In this document: positions 1 to 8,936 of the stretch, piece after piece
Position numbering within the stretch: the stretch's first letter is position 1
Layout of the letters: the number at the start of each line of letters is the position of its first letter
Source of the DNA: Pleurocapsa sp. PCC 7327
GTDB lineage: Bacteria > Cyanobacteriota > Cyanobacteriia > Cyanobacteriales > Microcystaceae
Length of the DNA: 64,000 nucleotides
Assembly: GCF_000317025.1 (NCBI RefSeq)
Contig: NC_019689.1
Location: 2,829,501-2,893,500 of the forward strand
Reading direction: 5' to 3'
Program-made: the position numbers and the translations under genes
The notes under the pieces: model-generated
Databases searched by the model: none
What the model was told of the DNA's origin: nothing
What the model saw: the letters and a program-made list of their open reading frames with translations, nothing else

Positions 1-388
1 TTCTGTATTTTGGGGTTGAACAGCTTTTTTCCCAGGCAGATTGAAAAGTCCCGATTTCATTAAAATATCTTCTACTTTTCTGGTGATTCGTAAAGCCGTT
101 GTCTCGTTTATTCCCCAGCTAGTTCCGATATGAAAATAGGTGCGATACTCTCGCCAATATTCAAGAGTCATTAAGATTTGGTCTTCTGCGCTTAATTTAT
201 TTGGTCGTCCTGTTTTTTTTGTAAGACTTTTTCGGCTTCTAGAACTTTTACCATCTCTTTAAACGTCTCTGGATATACTCCACAAAGCCGTTTAAACTCT
301 GTCGGTTTTAAATTTTTACTTGAGAGTAAGTCATAACTCGAATTGTAATTTGGTTTTATTTTACCTAACTTACTCTGACTTTTGCTGG
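1..388 (-). CDS. Transposase N-terminal part, with A8 frameshift site
   Basis: Two overlapping minus-strand frames encode one protein. The first frame (about 388 down to 213) gives residues such as LKPTEFKRLCGVYPETFKEM and reaches an A8 run (T8 on the plus strand at 213-220). The -1 frame then continues without a stop to base 1 with KTGRPNKLSAEDQ, MTLEYWREYRTYF and TALRITRKVEDIL, a helix-turn-helix region of the kind seen in IS5-family DDE transposases of cyanobacteria. IS5-group elements are known to use programmed -1 frameshifting or transcriptional slippage at such runs, so this may be functional rather than decay. The first in-frame ATG is at 254, but homologous-looking sequence starts earlier. 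The catalytic DDE region is outside the window. Confidence 0.6.
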
Positions 389-418
389 AGGTCTACTCAA
401 GGAAAAAGCCTGACACCC
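1..418 (-). mobile_element. Partial insertion sequence, IS5-family type
   Basis: The left edge of the window holds the 5' part of a transposase read on the minus strand. The element runs off the window at base 1. Its outer end probably lies near the GCCTGACACC at about 408-418, because coding potential stops there. The other terminus is outside the window, so neither the terminal inverted repeats nor a target duplication can be confirmed. The family call rests on the transposase N-terminus and on an apparent frameshifting layout at a poly-A run. Confidence 0.6.
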
Positions 419-574
419 AGAGCTGCTAACTAATTGCGAACTGACGCGGACTCCCACGAAGTGAAGGAGCATCGGCGAATTGTCAATTGCGAATTATCTT
501 GACACAAGCTTGCCATATATCTGTCACAATGCCGTCATATCGAGCAGCTAATTTAATAATGTCGGCAATTTGGA

Positions 575-1066
575 TTGACCCCAGTGAATGAATCGCTTTC
601 GTTCAATAAAACAATCGCGAACTTTGTTTTAGCTAACTTTGGTTTTAGAGAAAAGAAAATTAATTCGGCACGGGCAAGCGCAGATCGTTGCGCTATTGAA
701 GCAAAAACTGCTTGCGACGCCTCGACGATTAGCAAAAAAGGGAATTTGCATCGGCGTACAGTTGGTGTTTTTCTGCACCATCGCGATGCTAAAGTAGCGC
801 TTGAGGAACTCAGAAAGGCAGGCTTTCCGATGAGTTGGATCGCTCTAGTTGCCCGCCAAGGCAAGCGCTACGATTGGATGCCGGGTTTGACAGTTTGCGA
901 TCGCTTTGACGAGGAGGAGTTTTCTGAAGCAGGTTGGCAGTTTTTTCAAAAATATTATAAGCGGGGTAGGTATCTCGTCATCATCAAGGGAACTGAGGAT
1001 GCAATTGGCTATGCCGAAGCGATTTTGAGCCGCCGTCGGGGACGTTCGGAAGTTTGGCACTTATAA
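575..1066 (+). CDS. Small conserved protein with general-stress-protein-17M-like domain
   Basis: The conserved part starts around residue 57 (HRRTVGVFLHHRDAKVALEE). It resembles the alpha/beta domain of Bacillus YflT/GSP17M proteins, common in cyanobacteria as short proteins beginning with an RAVGVF-like strand. Function is not established. The open frame starts with TTG at 575, and its first ~57 residues look unconserved. A second TTG at 746 lies just before the conserved part, with a weak AAGGG upstream, so the true start is uncertain and the real protein may be only ~107 residues. The C-terminus is basic (SRRRGRSEVWHL). The gene stands alone between the IS end and the methyltransferase. 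It could be a truncated copy of a longer two-domain stress protein disturbed by the nearby element. Confidence 0.55.
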   Translation: MTPVNESLSFNKTIANFVLANFGFREKKINSARASADRCAIEAKTACDASTISKKGNLHRRTVGVFLHHRDAKVALEELRKAGFPMSWIALVARQGKRYDWMPGLTVCDRFDEEEFSEAGWQFFQKYYKRGRYLVIIKGTEDAIGYAEAILSRRRGRSEVWHL

Positions 1067-1203
1067 AAAGCGAATTGCTCAAGAACCAAGGGCTTATACC
1101 AAAACGTTTATACAGATTCGCTTTCTGTGAGAGCTGTCTTGTAATTTCCTAGTAGATTAACTATAGATTGAGTAATTATTTCTTTGTTAGAAGATGACAG
1201 TTT

Positions 1204-2052
1204 ATGACTTCTAGCCTCAATCGGCAAATTCAACAATTCTACGATGCCTCCAGCAGACTGTGGGAAGAAATCTGGGGGGAACACATGCACCACGGTTATT
1301 ATGGTAGGGCTGGTACCTATAAAATAAATCGCCGTCAGGCACAAATCGATCTGATTGAAGAACTCCTCGACTGGTCAAAGGTACGAACTGCCGAAAATAT
1401 TCTTGATGTTGGATGCGGCATCGGCGGCAGTACTCTATACTTAGCCAAGAAATTCAACGCCCAAGCGACAGGAATCACCTTATCGCCTGCTCAAGCTGCT
1501 AGAGCCACGAAAAGAGCGCAAGAGTTCAATTTAGAAGAAAAAGTACGATTTCAAGTAGCTGATGCCCAAAATATGCCTTTTGAAGATAATAATTTTGACC
1601 TAGTGTGGTCGCTAGAAAGTGGCGAACACATGCCAGATAAGACCAAGTTTTTGCAAGAATGCTACCGAGTGCTCAAACCGGGTGGAACGTTGATTTTGGT
1701 AACCTGGTGTCATCGTCCCACCAACTCTGTTGCCGGAGAACTCACAAGCGACGAACAACGCCATCTAGAAGAGATTTATTGCGTGTATCGCTTGCCTTAT
1801 GTCATTTCGCTGCCAGAATACGAAGCGATCGCGCTTTCGTGTGGCTTTAGGGATCTCCGTTCCGACGATTGGTCTATGGCGGTTGCTCCCTTTTGGGATG
1901 TAGTCATCGATTCGGTTTTCGAGCCTAAAGCCATTCTCGGTCTTTTGCAAAGCAGTTGGACAACCATTCAAGCTGCCTTCTCCCTTGGGCTGATGAGTCG
2001 CGGCTATCAACGCGGATTGATTCGTTTTGGTTTGCTCTGCGCCACCAAGTAG
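1204..2052 (+). CDS. Gamma-tocopherol C-methyltransferase-like SAM methyltransferase
   Basis: 282 residues with a class I SAM-binding fold. Motif I is ILDVGCGIGG at residues 66-75. A family-specific block GEHMHHGYYG sits at 25-34, followed by the WSLESGEHMPDK block at about 135-146 and a VLKPGG strand at 156-161. This pattern closely matches cyanobacterial Slr0089-type enzymes, which methylate the chromanol ring of gamma-tocopherol to alpha-tocopherol (last step of vitamin E synthesis) at the thylakoid or envelope. It lacks the longer N-terminal leader of Slr0089. The EHMHHGYY and ESGEHM blocks separate it from MPBQ methyltransferases. The gene is monocistronic and convergent with the pentapeptide gene. 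A sarcosine/dimethylglycine or other small-molecule methyltransferase is possible but less likely. Confidence 0.8.
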   Translation: MTSSLNRQIQQFYDASSRLWEEIWGEHMHHGYYGRAGTYKINRRQAQIDLIEELLDWSKVRTAENILDVGCGIGGSTLYLAKKFNAQATGITLSPAQAARATKRAQEFNLEEKVRFQVADAQNMPFEDNNFDLVWSLESGEHMPDKTKFLQECYRVLKPGGTLILVTWCHRPTNSVAGELTSDEQRHLEEIYCVYRLPYVISLPEYEAIALSCGFRDLRSDDWSMAVAPFWDVVIDSVFEPKAILGLLQSSWTTIQAAFSLGLMSRGYQRGLIRFGLLCATK

Positions 2053-2106
2053 CGAGCCATTTTAGTGTTTCCAGGTTTCTTCCCTTCACCAATTGGGACG
2101 TTTGCA

Positions 2107-3099
2107 CTACCCATGAACTTTCCCGTCGGGCATGGTAGCGCCTGTTAACTTGACCGCAGTCAGGTTAGCGCTCATCAGGTCGGCTTGTGTCAGGTTCGCA
2201 TAACTAAGATTTGCTCCAATCATGTTAGCTCTGGCAAAAAAGGCTCCGATCGATTCTGCTTCGCTCAAATCTGCATCAGCCAAATTTGACCGACTGAGAT
2301 CGGCTTGATTCATTCTCGTCGCTCGCAAATTTGCCATGGTTAAATTAGCCCGCGTCAATACCACATGAGTCATGTTAGCTCCTTGGCAATTGGCTTCTGG
2401 CATCTCTGCTTGTACCATCTGGGCACGCACTAAATTCACATTAGTCAGATTCGCGCCAATCAGTTTAGCCCCGGTTAGATTCGCTTCTGTTAGTACGGCA
2501 CCTTTAAGATTGGCTCGGCTGAGATCCGCTTGGCGCAAGTCAGCCCCCCGCAGATTGGCTTCTGTTAGGTTAGCACCGACCAGATTCGCTCTTACCAAAT
2601 CGACCCCCTTCATATTGACCCCTTGTAAGTCCGCACCCGCCAAATTGGCTCCTTGCAAGTTGGTGTTGTAACTTTTCTTCTCCTGACGGAGATTCGCCCC
2701 TCTCAGACAAGCGCCTATCAGGGTTGCGCCGCTCAAGTCAGCCCCGCGTAAGTCTGCGCCAACTAGGTTGGCATCCAGCAAAATTGCCAGAGTAATATCG
2801 GTTTCTTGCAAGTTGGCTCCTTGTAAGGTGGCTCCATGTAAGTTAGCGCTGCGAAGGTCTGCGCCGCTGAGATCTGCCTGATTGAGACTCGCTCCGCTCA
2901 AGTTAGAACCGACAAGATTGGCATTAGATAAATTAGCTCGATTTAGATAAGCGAATAGTAAGTTAGTTCCTTGAAGGTCGGCTTCATTGAGGATAATCCC
3001 AATTAGATCTGCCTCGGCTAAATTGGCTAGTGGCAGTTTAATGCCGCTAAAGTTAGTTTCTCCATCCGCATATTTTTTCAGTAGTTCTTCAACTTTCAT
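2107..3099 (-). CDS. Pentapeptide-repeat protein
   Basis: 330 residues made almost wholly of A(D/N)LXX pentapeptides, for example ADLRGADLSGA and ANLTEANLRGADL, expected to fold as a right-handed quadrilateral beta-helix. A short non-repeat N-terminal cap (MKVEELLKKYADGETNFSGI) precedes the helix. A small irregularity with charged residues (RQEKKSYNT) near residues 138-146 may form a loop out of the helix. No signal peptide or membrane segment is seen, so it is probably cytoplasmic. The gene is the last of a minus-strand run after NfeD, SPFH and the triple-domain protein, 19 bases after the latter. Such proteins in cyanobacteria have diverse or unknown roles. The antisense strand gives long spurious open frames because of the repetitive codons. 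Confidence 0.9.
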   Translation of the reverse strand: MKVEELLKKYADGETNFSGIKLPLANLAEADLIGIILNEADLQGTNLLFAYLNRANLSNANLVGSNLSGASLNQADLSGADLRSANLHGATLQGANLQETDITLAILLDANLVGADLRGADLSGATLIGACLRGANLRQEKKSYNTNLQGANLAGADLQGVNMKGVDLVRANLVGANLTEANLRGADLRQADLSRANLKGAVLTEANLTGAKLIGANLTNVNLVRAQMVQAEMPEANCQGANMTHVVLTRANLTMANLRATRMNQADLSRSNLADADLSEAESIGAFFARANMIGANLSYANLTQADLMSANLTAVKLTGATMPDGKVHG

Positions 3100-3118
3100 A
3101 GCACTTCTGTTAATGGTT

Positions 3119-4255
3119 TTAATTATTGGTTAGATGAGGTTTAATAGCTTCAATAATTGTGTTGGCAGTTTGCATATTTGCCTCAAAGTCTGTCAAAATT
3201 CTAGCAGCCGCAAAAAGTTTCGATTCCATGTCGGTCAAACTTTTGGCAGATTGAATTAGTTCTTTGAGGAGATCGTCTAATGTATAACTCCTCAGCATTG
3301 CCCAATCTTGATTATTTTTATCCCAAGATTGATAGAGAACGGAAAAAAGCAAAACTTTTGCTCGCAATGGATTGGTATACTGCATAATTTCCAGTCGTAA
3401 CTCAAAAAGATTTAAAGTTTTTTGCGGTTGTTGCGATCGCTCTGATTGGGGCTGAACTTCAGAAGCTTGCTCGACGCTTAGATCGATAACCGATGTACCA
3501 AAATTTTGAGGGATTGGTTGTTGAGGTTCGACAGGATTGGAAATACTATTAAAGTTATTAATTTGAACGAATTGAGTATTGACAATTTGCGTGCCAGTTT
3601 CTTCTTTTAGGGTGTTTAGATTTTGTTTATTGTTATATAATCCTCCCAATTGATTAACAATAATATTGGCGATCGCTAAATATAAATTTTGTTTGTTAAT
3701 ATTTTGGACGAGTTTGATTAAAGCTCTCTGTAGTTCGTCTTTAGTTGGATAATGTTGCATTAATTCTCTAATCAAACTAGAAAGACTATAACTGTCGATG
3801 ATTTGTATATCGTTTTCCCATCGCTTCCGACAAACTGAATAAATTACTTTTTTGATTCTCGCTTGCTCCTGATGATTTCGCAGCTTTGAAGCAACTAAAT
3901 TTAATATCTCGGACGAAGTAGAACTAGCTATAATAGCCGTTTGCGGCTCTTCTTCTAAAGATTTATAGAGCTTGCTGATGCGAGCGAAGATAACTTTAGC
4001 AACTTCGGTGTAAATGTTAGGACGATTTAAGGTTTTCACCAATTTTACTAGCGCTTCTTTAAAGCGATCGAGGGTTGGGTAAGCGCTAATCAATTCTTCA
4101 ATTAAATCGCTCAAAGAAAAAGTATTGAGAATGTCGAGCGTATTTTCCCAATATTTTTTGCAAAGACAAAAAATAACTTTTTTAATTCTAAGAGACTCTT
4201 CGTGATTTTCTAATTGTCGAACGGTTTCATTGAGTAGATCGGATGGTAGGGGCAT
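3119..4255 (-). CDS. Unknown protein with three copies of a ~95-residue helical domain
   Basis: About 378 residues. I do not recognise a named family with certainty. Three copies of one domain are visible. Copy 1 (about 1-100) has RIKKVIFCLCKKYWEN then SLSDLIEEL. Copy 2 (about 112-208) has RIKKVIYSVCRKRWEN then SLSSLIREL. Copy 3 (about 285-378) is more divergent, with RAKVLLFSVLYQSWDKN then TLDDLLKEL. Each ends in a helix resembling A(K/N)xIxxxIxxLY. Copies 2 and 3 are joined by a Q/N/P-rich linker of ~75 residues. The domain looks all-helical, suited to protein-protein contact. The open frame reaches back to 4291, but the ATG at 4255 starts directly at the domain (MPLPSDLL) and avoids overlap with the SPFH gene. 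It lies 23 bases after the SPFH gene and is probably cotranscribed with it. Confidence 0.75.
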   Translation of the reverse strand: MPLPSDLLNETVRQLENHEESLRIKKVIFCLCKKYWENTLDILNTFSLSDLIEELISAYPTLDRFKEALVKLVKTLNRPNIYTEVAKVIFARISKLYKSLEEEPQTAIIASSTSSEILNLVASKLRNHQEQARIKKVIYSVCRKRWENDIQIIDSYSLSSLIRELMQHYPTKDELQRALIKLVQNINKQNLYLAIANIIVNQLGGLYNNKQNLNTLKEETGTQIVNTQFVQINNFNSISNPVEPQQPIPQNFGTSVIDLSVEQASEVQPQSERSQQPQKTLNLFELRLEIMQYTNPLRAKVLLFSVLYQSWDKNNQDWAMLRSYTLDDLLKELIQSAKSLTDMESKLFAAARILTDFEANMQTANTIIEAIKPHLTNN

Positions 4256-4278
4256 AAGCGATTGACAATTTCTTTTTT

Positions 4279-5280
4279 TTAATCGGCACAATGATGGTCA
4301 ATTTTTTCTACCTCTAATTCCAGGGAAGATTTTCCCTGTGCGATCGCAGAACGAATTCCTTCTAGAGTAGAGATCAGACTGCGAGGATCCACGAACAGCA
4401 CTTTAGAACTTTTGCTACTGCCAATAGTTTTCCCCATTTCTAAGTAATTCTGTGCCAAGAGAAACTGAAGGGCTTCGAGAGCATAGGAATCTCCTCCCAG
4501 CTTTTTAGTGACGATTGTCAAAGCTTGGGCAGTGGCTTCAGCTTGAAGGATTTGCTGCTGGCGTTCGGCTTCGGCTTTGAGGACGATTGCTTCTTTTTGG
4601 GCTTCAGCTTCGAGAATGGCAGCTTTCTTGAGGGCTTCGGCTTCGAGAAGTCTGGCTTGGGCTTTTCCTTGGGCAGAGTTAATAGCGGCATCTCTTTCCC
4701 CTTCTGAGGTTAAGATGGCTGCTCGCTTTCTCCTCTCTGCCGACATCTGCAATTCCATCGATTCTTGCACGGCTTTAGAGGGCATGATGTCCCGCAGTTC
4801 TACCCGCGTGACTTTGACTCCCCAAGGGTCGGTGGCAATATCGAGTTCCCGCAGGAGGATTTCATTGATTTCTGCCCTAGCAGTAAAGGTTTCGTCGAGT
4901 TCGAGCTTGCCAATTTCAGCGCGAATTTGAGTGAGGACGAGATTGACCATCGCATCGTGGAGATTCTCGACTTTGTAATAAGCTTTCTCCAGATCTACGA
5001 TTTTCCAGTAAACGACCGCATCGACTGTAATGGCGACGTTATCTCTGGTGATGCACGACTGCGGCGGAATATCGAGCACTTTTTCGCGGATGGTTTCTCT
5101 GTAGACAATGCGCTCGACAAAAGGAACAACGAAATTGAGACCGGGGGTCAGTTTTTTGTTGTAGCTTCCCAGCCGTTCTACTAAGGCTTCGTTTTTTTCA
5201 TTGATAATTTTGACGGAGCTAGCCAGTGCCGAGCCGCCGAAAATCAAGAAAAAGAAGATAAATGAGAAAAATTGACCCAT
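4279..5280 (-). CDS. SPFH/stomatin-like membrane protein (QmcA type)
   Basis: 333 residues. An N-terminal hydrophobic anchor (about 3-21) is followed by the SPFH/band-7 domain (about 22-180: [46 protein letters not shown]). A long Ala/Glu/Lys-rich coiled coil follows (about 175-260: [20 protein letters not shown]), then a C-terminal segment with [10 protein letters not shown]. These proteins oligomerise into membrane microdomain scaffolds and are often encoded with NfeD, as here: the NfeD gene lies 14 bases upstream. The tail ends DHHCAD. The plus strand opposite the coiled coil carries spurious open frames. Family assignment is secure; the cellular role is not known from sequence. Confidence 0.93.
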   Translation of the reverse strand: MGQFFSFIFFFLIFGGSALASSVKIINEKNEALVERLGSYNKKLTPGLNFVVPFVERIVYRETIREKVLDIPPQSCITRDNVAITVDAVVYWKIVDLEKAYYKVENLHDAMVNLVLTQIRAEIGKLELDETFTARAEINEILLRELDIATDPWGVKVTRVELRDIMPSKAVQESMELQMSAERRKRAAILTSEGERDAAINSAQGKAQARLLEAEALKKAAILEAEAQKEAIVLKAEAERQQQILQAEATAQALTIVTKKLGGDSYALEALQFLLAQNYLEMGKTIGSSKSSKVLFVDPRSLISTLEGIRSAIAQGKSSLELEVEKIDHHCAD

Positions 5281-5294
5281 AATTTTAGTTATTT

Positions 5295-5717
5295 CTAGAA
5301 CGTAACGGGTAGGACATATAAAGTATTCCCTTTTCGCTCGACAATATAAACTTTTTGATGAGGCGCGATCGCTAGATTTTCATCAGCACAGACTGCCCGC
5401 CAGGAACTGCCTTCATAGAGAACTCTTCCCGCCTGTCCTGGCGCAATTTCTGTTAGGGTTTCTCCTTCAGTATCTCCCTCTAGCATGGAAACTTTTCGCT
5501 TGGGAGCTAGCAAGCGTTGCGAAAGGAAAATCGAGGTAGTAGAAAAAAATAGCCACAAAAACACCTGCAACGTCAGATGGGTAACGACTAGCGAGACTGC
5601 CGCTACTAAGATCGCGCTAATCCCCATCATGAGTTCTACAAACGCAGTAGGGAAAATTAACTCCATCAAACAAAGAATAGAACCAGCAATCAGCCACAAG
5701 AGAGGTGCACTTAACAT
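5295..5717 (-). CDS. NfeD-like membrane protein
   Basis: About 140 residues from the ATG at 5717. The longer open frame to 5786 starts with TTG and adds an unconserved 23-residue leader. Three or so hydrophobic segments ([46 protein letters not shown]) are followed by a soluble C-terminal OB-fold-like domain (about 80-140: [37 protein letters not shown]). This is the short, protease-less NfeD1b-type architecture that partners SPFH proteins. The gene is immediately upstream of the SPFH gene and likely starts the operon NfeD-SPFH-triple-domain protein. No protease domain is present. Confidence 0.88.
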   Translation of the reverse strand: MLSAPLLWLIAGSILCLMELIFPTAFVELMMGISAILVAAVSLVVTHLTLQVFLWLFFSTTSIFLSQRLLAPKRKVSMLEGDTEGETLTEIAPGQAGRVLYEGSSWRAVCADENLAIAPHQKVYIVERKGNTLYVLPVTF

Positions 5718-5980
5718 AGAGCAGAGAAAGTAGCGAGTCGATCTAAAATTAGTGACAAATTTAATCAGCAAGCGTTTGCTGCTCAATCATAGCTTTCCCA
5801 TAAAAAAGGGTTTTCGCTCAATAGATTTATCTTGAAACTCACAATTTAGAAGTAGAGGCGCAAAGTCTACGTCCGTCAATACTTCCATCCTTGATAGCGA
5901 TCGATCCGTTTATGGTCGTCTCTGAAAGGTAAAATTATTGAGCGAGTACTGCCTGTAACGATGGGACAAATAGGGAATTT

Positions 5981-6700
5981 ATGACCACCACAGATGAGAA
6001 GACGATAGTCAAAGACTATTTCAATGCCACTGGATTCGATCGCTGGCGCAAAATCTATGGCGATGGCGAGGTAAACAAAGTTCAAAAAGATATCCGCATC
6101 GGACATCAACAAACCATTGCTACAACGTTAGGATGGCTCAGAGAAGATGGAAATCTCAAAGGCTTATCCATTTGCGACGCGGGGTGTGGCGTGGGAAGTC
6201 TGAGCATTCCTCTCGCTCAAGCCGGTGCTAACGTTTTTGCCAGCGATATCTCCGAAAAAATGGTAGGAGAAGCGCAACAGGTAGCCAAACAAGTTTTGGG
6301 AGATACTAGCAATTTAACTTTCACCGTACAGGATTTGGAGCAATTAACGGGGAGATATCACACAGTTATTTGTCTGGATGTTTTAATTCACTATCCTACA
6401 GAAGAGGCGGCGAAAATGATTGCGCATCTTGCCTCTTTAGCAGAGTCTCGTCTGATTATTAGTTTTGCTCCTAAAACGGTTTTGCTTTCTCTTCTCAAAA
6501 AAATTGGCGAGTTTTTCCCAGGACCTAGTAAAACGACTCGTGCTTATCAGCACAAAGAAACCGATATTGTCAAAATTCTAGAAAACAATGGTTTTTCCAT
6601 TCAACGTACTGGTATGACCAGTACTCGCTTTTATTTCTCCCGCATACTGGAAGCAACGAAAAAAAATTCTCAAGAGGGTAATTCGGCTCTGGTAGCCTAA
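5981..6700 (+). CDS. chlM: Magnesium-protoporphyrin IX methyltransferase
   Basis: 239 residues. ChlM transfers a methyl group from SAM to the C13 propionate of Mg-protoporphyrin IX, the step after magnesium chelatase in chlorophyll synthesis. The N-terminal helix block VKDYFNATGFDRWRKIYGDG (10-29) and VNKVQKDIRIGH (31-42) are diagnostic of the family. The SAM motif is CDAGCGVGSLSIPLA (65-79), then FASDISEKMV, and the C-terminal block RTGMTSTRFYFSRILEA. Length equals the usual cyanobacterial enzyme. It is encoded alone, divergent from the NfeD gene with a 263-base gap, and 66 bases ahead of panB. Confidence 0.95.
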   Translation: MTTTDEKTIVKDYFNATGFDRWRKIYGDGEVNKVQKDIRIGHQQTIATTLGWLREDGNLKGLSICDAGCGVGSLSIPLAQAGANVFASDISEKMVGEAQQVAKQVLGDTSNLTFTVQDLEQLTGRYHTVICLDVLIHYPTEEAAKMIAHLASLAESRLIISFAPKTVLLSLLKKIGEFFPGPSKTTRAYQHKETDIVKILENNGFSIQRTGMTSTRFYFSRILEATKKNSQEGNSALVA

Positions 6701-6766
6701 AGTTCGTTTTGTATCATAGGAAGACAGCAAGACCCCTCGAAGCGCGATCGCGATCGGCTATCAGCC

Positions 6767-7549
6767 ATGGCAGTTACTATCCAACAACTGATTCAGTGGA
6801 AACAACAAGGACATTCTCTCGTCGCCTTGACGGCATGGGACTATGGAATTGCTCGCTGGTTAGATGAAGCGGGGGTAGATGTCATTCTTGTCGGAGATTC
6901 ACTGGCAATGGTAGCTCTCGGACATCCGACGACTTTGCCAGTAACGCTCGATGAGATGATCCATCATGCCGCTGCCGTGCGTCGAGGGGTGAAGCGATCG
7001 CTGGTAGTATGCGATTTGCCTTTTTTGAGCTATCAGGAAAGCATTAGCCAAGCGATCCACTCGTCAGGACGGATCTTGAAAGAAACGGGAGTCCAGGCCG
7101 TCAAGTTAGAAGGAGGGAATCCGGCGATCGCAGAAACCGTTGCCAAACTCACTGCCATCGGCATTCCTGTAATGGGGCACGTGGGATTAACACCTCAATC
7201 GGTGCATCAACTGGGTTACAAGCAGCAGGGCAAGACAGAAGGAGACGCAGAGAGAATTTTACGAGAAGCGATCGCGCTTGCAGAGGCGGGAGCATTTGCG
7301 ATCGTCCTCGAACATATCCCCGGTGACTTAGCCGCACAAATTACCGCTAAACTCCCCATTCCTACCATTGGTATCGGTGCGGGACCGCATTGCGACGGAC
7401 AAGTGTTGGTGACTGCCGATTTACTGGGACTTTCCGACAGGCAACCGCCCTTTGCTAAAGTCTATGCCAATTTGCGACAGGTTATTATACGAGCAGCCCA
7501 GGAGTTTGCCCAAGAGGTACGAGAGCATCGATTTCCACCATCAAGTTAA
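6767..7549 (+). CDS. panB: 3-methyl-2-oxobutanoate hydroxymethyltransferase
   Basis: 260 residues. PanB adds a hydroxymethyl group from methylene-tetrahydrofolate to 2-oxoisovalerate, giving ketopantoate for coenzyme A synthesis. A (beta/alpha)8 fold is indicated by the family blocks [27 protein letters not shown] (39-49, metal-binding Asp44), [27 protein letters not shown]-like ([16 protein letters not shown]) and [18 protein letters not shown]. Length is normal. A HIP1-rich leader lies between chlM and panB. The start ATGGCAGTTACT has no clear Shine-Dalgarno sequence, as is common in cyanobacteria. Confidence 0.96.
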   Translation: MAVTIQQLIQWKQQGHSLVALTAWDYGIARWLDEAGVDVILVGDSLAMVALGHPTTLPVTLDEMIHHAAAVRRGVKRSLVVCDLPFLSYQESISQAIHSSGRILKETGVQAVKLEGGNPAIAETVAKLTAIGIPVMGHVGLTPQSVHQLGYKQQGKTEGDAERILREAIALAEAGAFAIVLEHIPGDLAAQITAKLPIPTIGIGAGPHCDGQVLVTADLLGLSDRQPPFAKVYANLRQVIIRAAQEFAQEVREHRFPPSS

Positions 7550-7876
7550 GGTTATCCTCTTTTGCGATCGCGCCTTCGATTGTTCGCCTTCCTTCTATGG
7601 CTACCTCTATCACCTAAATAAGGAACTATTTCTCTAGAAGAGGGGAATAGCGATTCGTCCCCGTTTATCGAGAAGAGATAATTTTTCAGCTTAATTTTAC
7701 TAATAAAAAAATAAATTTATATTTTTAAATTCAGTGTAAGAAACATGCAGTTTATCTCTCTTTCTCAGCAAATTGCATGATTAGAATCACATCCAGTTCG
7801 GATTTTGGTTACAGGCAAGCTTTGGAATTAACCGTACTTTAGGAATAACAGTTACTTGCCTCTATAAGTTCCTTAG
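7550..7876. other. Intergenic region, AT-rich
   Basis: Between panB and the metallopeptidase. It contains an AT-rich stretch at about 7685-7730 that could carry promoter elements for the downstream gene. I see no RNA gene, convincing hairpin or supported small gene. Confidence 0.4.
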
Positions 7877-8473
7877 ATGAAACGCTTGAAGAAATTAATC
7901 GTAGCTGCTGCTACGGCAGCGGTTGCCTTATCTCCTATTAGCGCCAAAGCTCAATTAGTTGAAGGTGCAATTGAAGGAATCATAAATTATATGGCTTCTT
8001 TATATGAAGTTAATTTCAACTATGTATTGGAACACCAACCAACATATTCGGACTGTGGAGTTGTAATTCTTGCCGCTTTTTGTCCTGCCGATAACACGGT
8101 TTACATTAATGTAGAAGCCGTAAAGGAAGCCAGCGATAATCAAGTTTTTTCGCTATTTGTAGCGGCTCATGAAACTGCCCATGCCGTTCAATGGAATTTA
8201 GGAATTGGAGGCATGGATAGTGGAGCAGTCACGATAGAGACTGAACTACAAGCCGATTGCCTTGCAGGAGATGCACTGTCTTGGATGTTTTCCAAGCTGG
8301 CTTCTGTGTCTGGAGAAGAATACGAGCAAATGGGATACCTGGTAGGTTTAGCTGCTGCCCAAGTTGGTGACTATGACTATCACGATTCGGCTCACCACGG
8401 AACTCCCGAACAGCGCCTATCTTTTGCGTTACGCGGCTTCACTGGAGAAAACTTTCAAGCTTGTCTTCGTTAA
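7877..8473 (+). CDS. Secreted zinc metallopeptidase-like protein
   Basis: 198 residues with a Sec signal peptide (KRLKKLIVAAATAAVALSP, cleavage probably after SAKA near residue 25). The zincin motif HETAH is at 98-102 within FVAAHETAHAVQW. A second acidic helix ETELQADCLAGDALSW (121-136) supplies a likely third ligand. This arrangement matches the putative neutral zinc metallopeptidase family (YpfJ-like; ELQADCxAG is typical). The protein is shorter than YpfJ and lacks its central part. Cys60, Cys69, Cys128 and Cys196 could pair in the periplasm. A SAHHGTPEQRL segment near the C-terminus matches the D-x-HGxxxQR block of the family. Substrate unknown. Stands alone. Confidence 0.75.
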   Translation: MKRLKKLIVAAATAAVALSPISAKAQLVEGAIEGIINYMASLYEVNFNYVLEHQPTYSDCGVVILAAFCPADNTVYINVEAVKEASDNQVFSLFVAAHETAHAVQWNLGIGGMDSGAVTIETELQADCLAGDALSWMFSKLASVSGEEYEQMGYLVGLAAAQVGDYDYHDSAHHGTPEQRLSFALRGFTGENFQACLR

Positions 8474-8785
8474 TTATTCTGACTAATGATTTTCGGCAAT
8501 CGTTTCAGCTTTTTTCAGTACAACTACTGAAAATTTGCTCTTATACAATTCTCGGCTACTAATTGGGAAAGCGCAACTTCTCCCCTACAAAAATCACAAT
8601 CGCTACTCTCAAACAAGTTAGAGATGCTATAGGCTCAATTGACTGAACCTAATTTTTCAACTCCGTGGGATAGCTCTCTCATCAAGCAATCTGGGTGCAA
8701 CAGAATGATTAACCATGACACAGATGGGAACAGCAAAGCACGGTTTAGTGGTGAAGTCTTTGAATGCTAGGCGTTTAATTTTTCA
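8474..8785. other. Intergenic region upstream of tRNA-Gly (minus) 3' end
   Basis: About 310 bases between the metallopeptidase stop and the tRNA. A short open frame from the ATG at about 8716 runs through the tRNA and is not credible. No terminator or repeat is obvious. Confidence 0.4.
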
Positions 8786-8856
8786 AGCGGGCAGCGAGAA
8801 TCGAACTCGCATCATTAGCTTGGAAGGCTAAGGTTTTACCACTAAACTATGCCCGC
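8786..8856 (-). tRNA. trnG: tRNA-Gly (anticodon TCC)
   Basis: Minus-strand sequence starts GCGGGCAT and ends GCCCGC plus a T discriminator, forming the 7-bp acceptor stem. The D arm contains AGTTTAGTGGTAAAAC. The anticodon stem-loop CTTAGCCTTCCAAGCTAAT has the loop CTTCCAA with anticodon TCC. The T arm has GCGAGTTCGATTCTCGC. Length is 71 bases. The 3' CCA is not encoded. Confidence 0.95.
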
Positions 8857-8936
8857 ATGAGAGTCTTAAAAATTTCACTTTATCTAGAATAACACAATTT
8901 AATCCAATGTAAATCCGTTGGCAACAGAATTTCCGA

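Noticed and set aside
2372-2671. 99-codon plus-strand open frame
   Set aside because: Antisense of the pentapeptide-repeat gene; the long open frame results from repeated GCx/CTx codons and has no independent support.
8716-8832. Short plus-strand frame from ATG at 8716
   Set aside because: It reads through tRNA-Gly and lacks a ribosome binding site.
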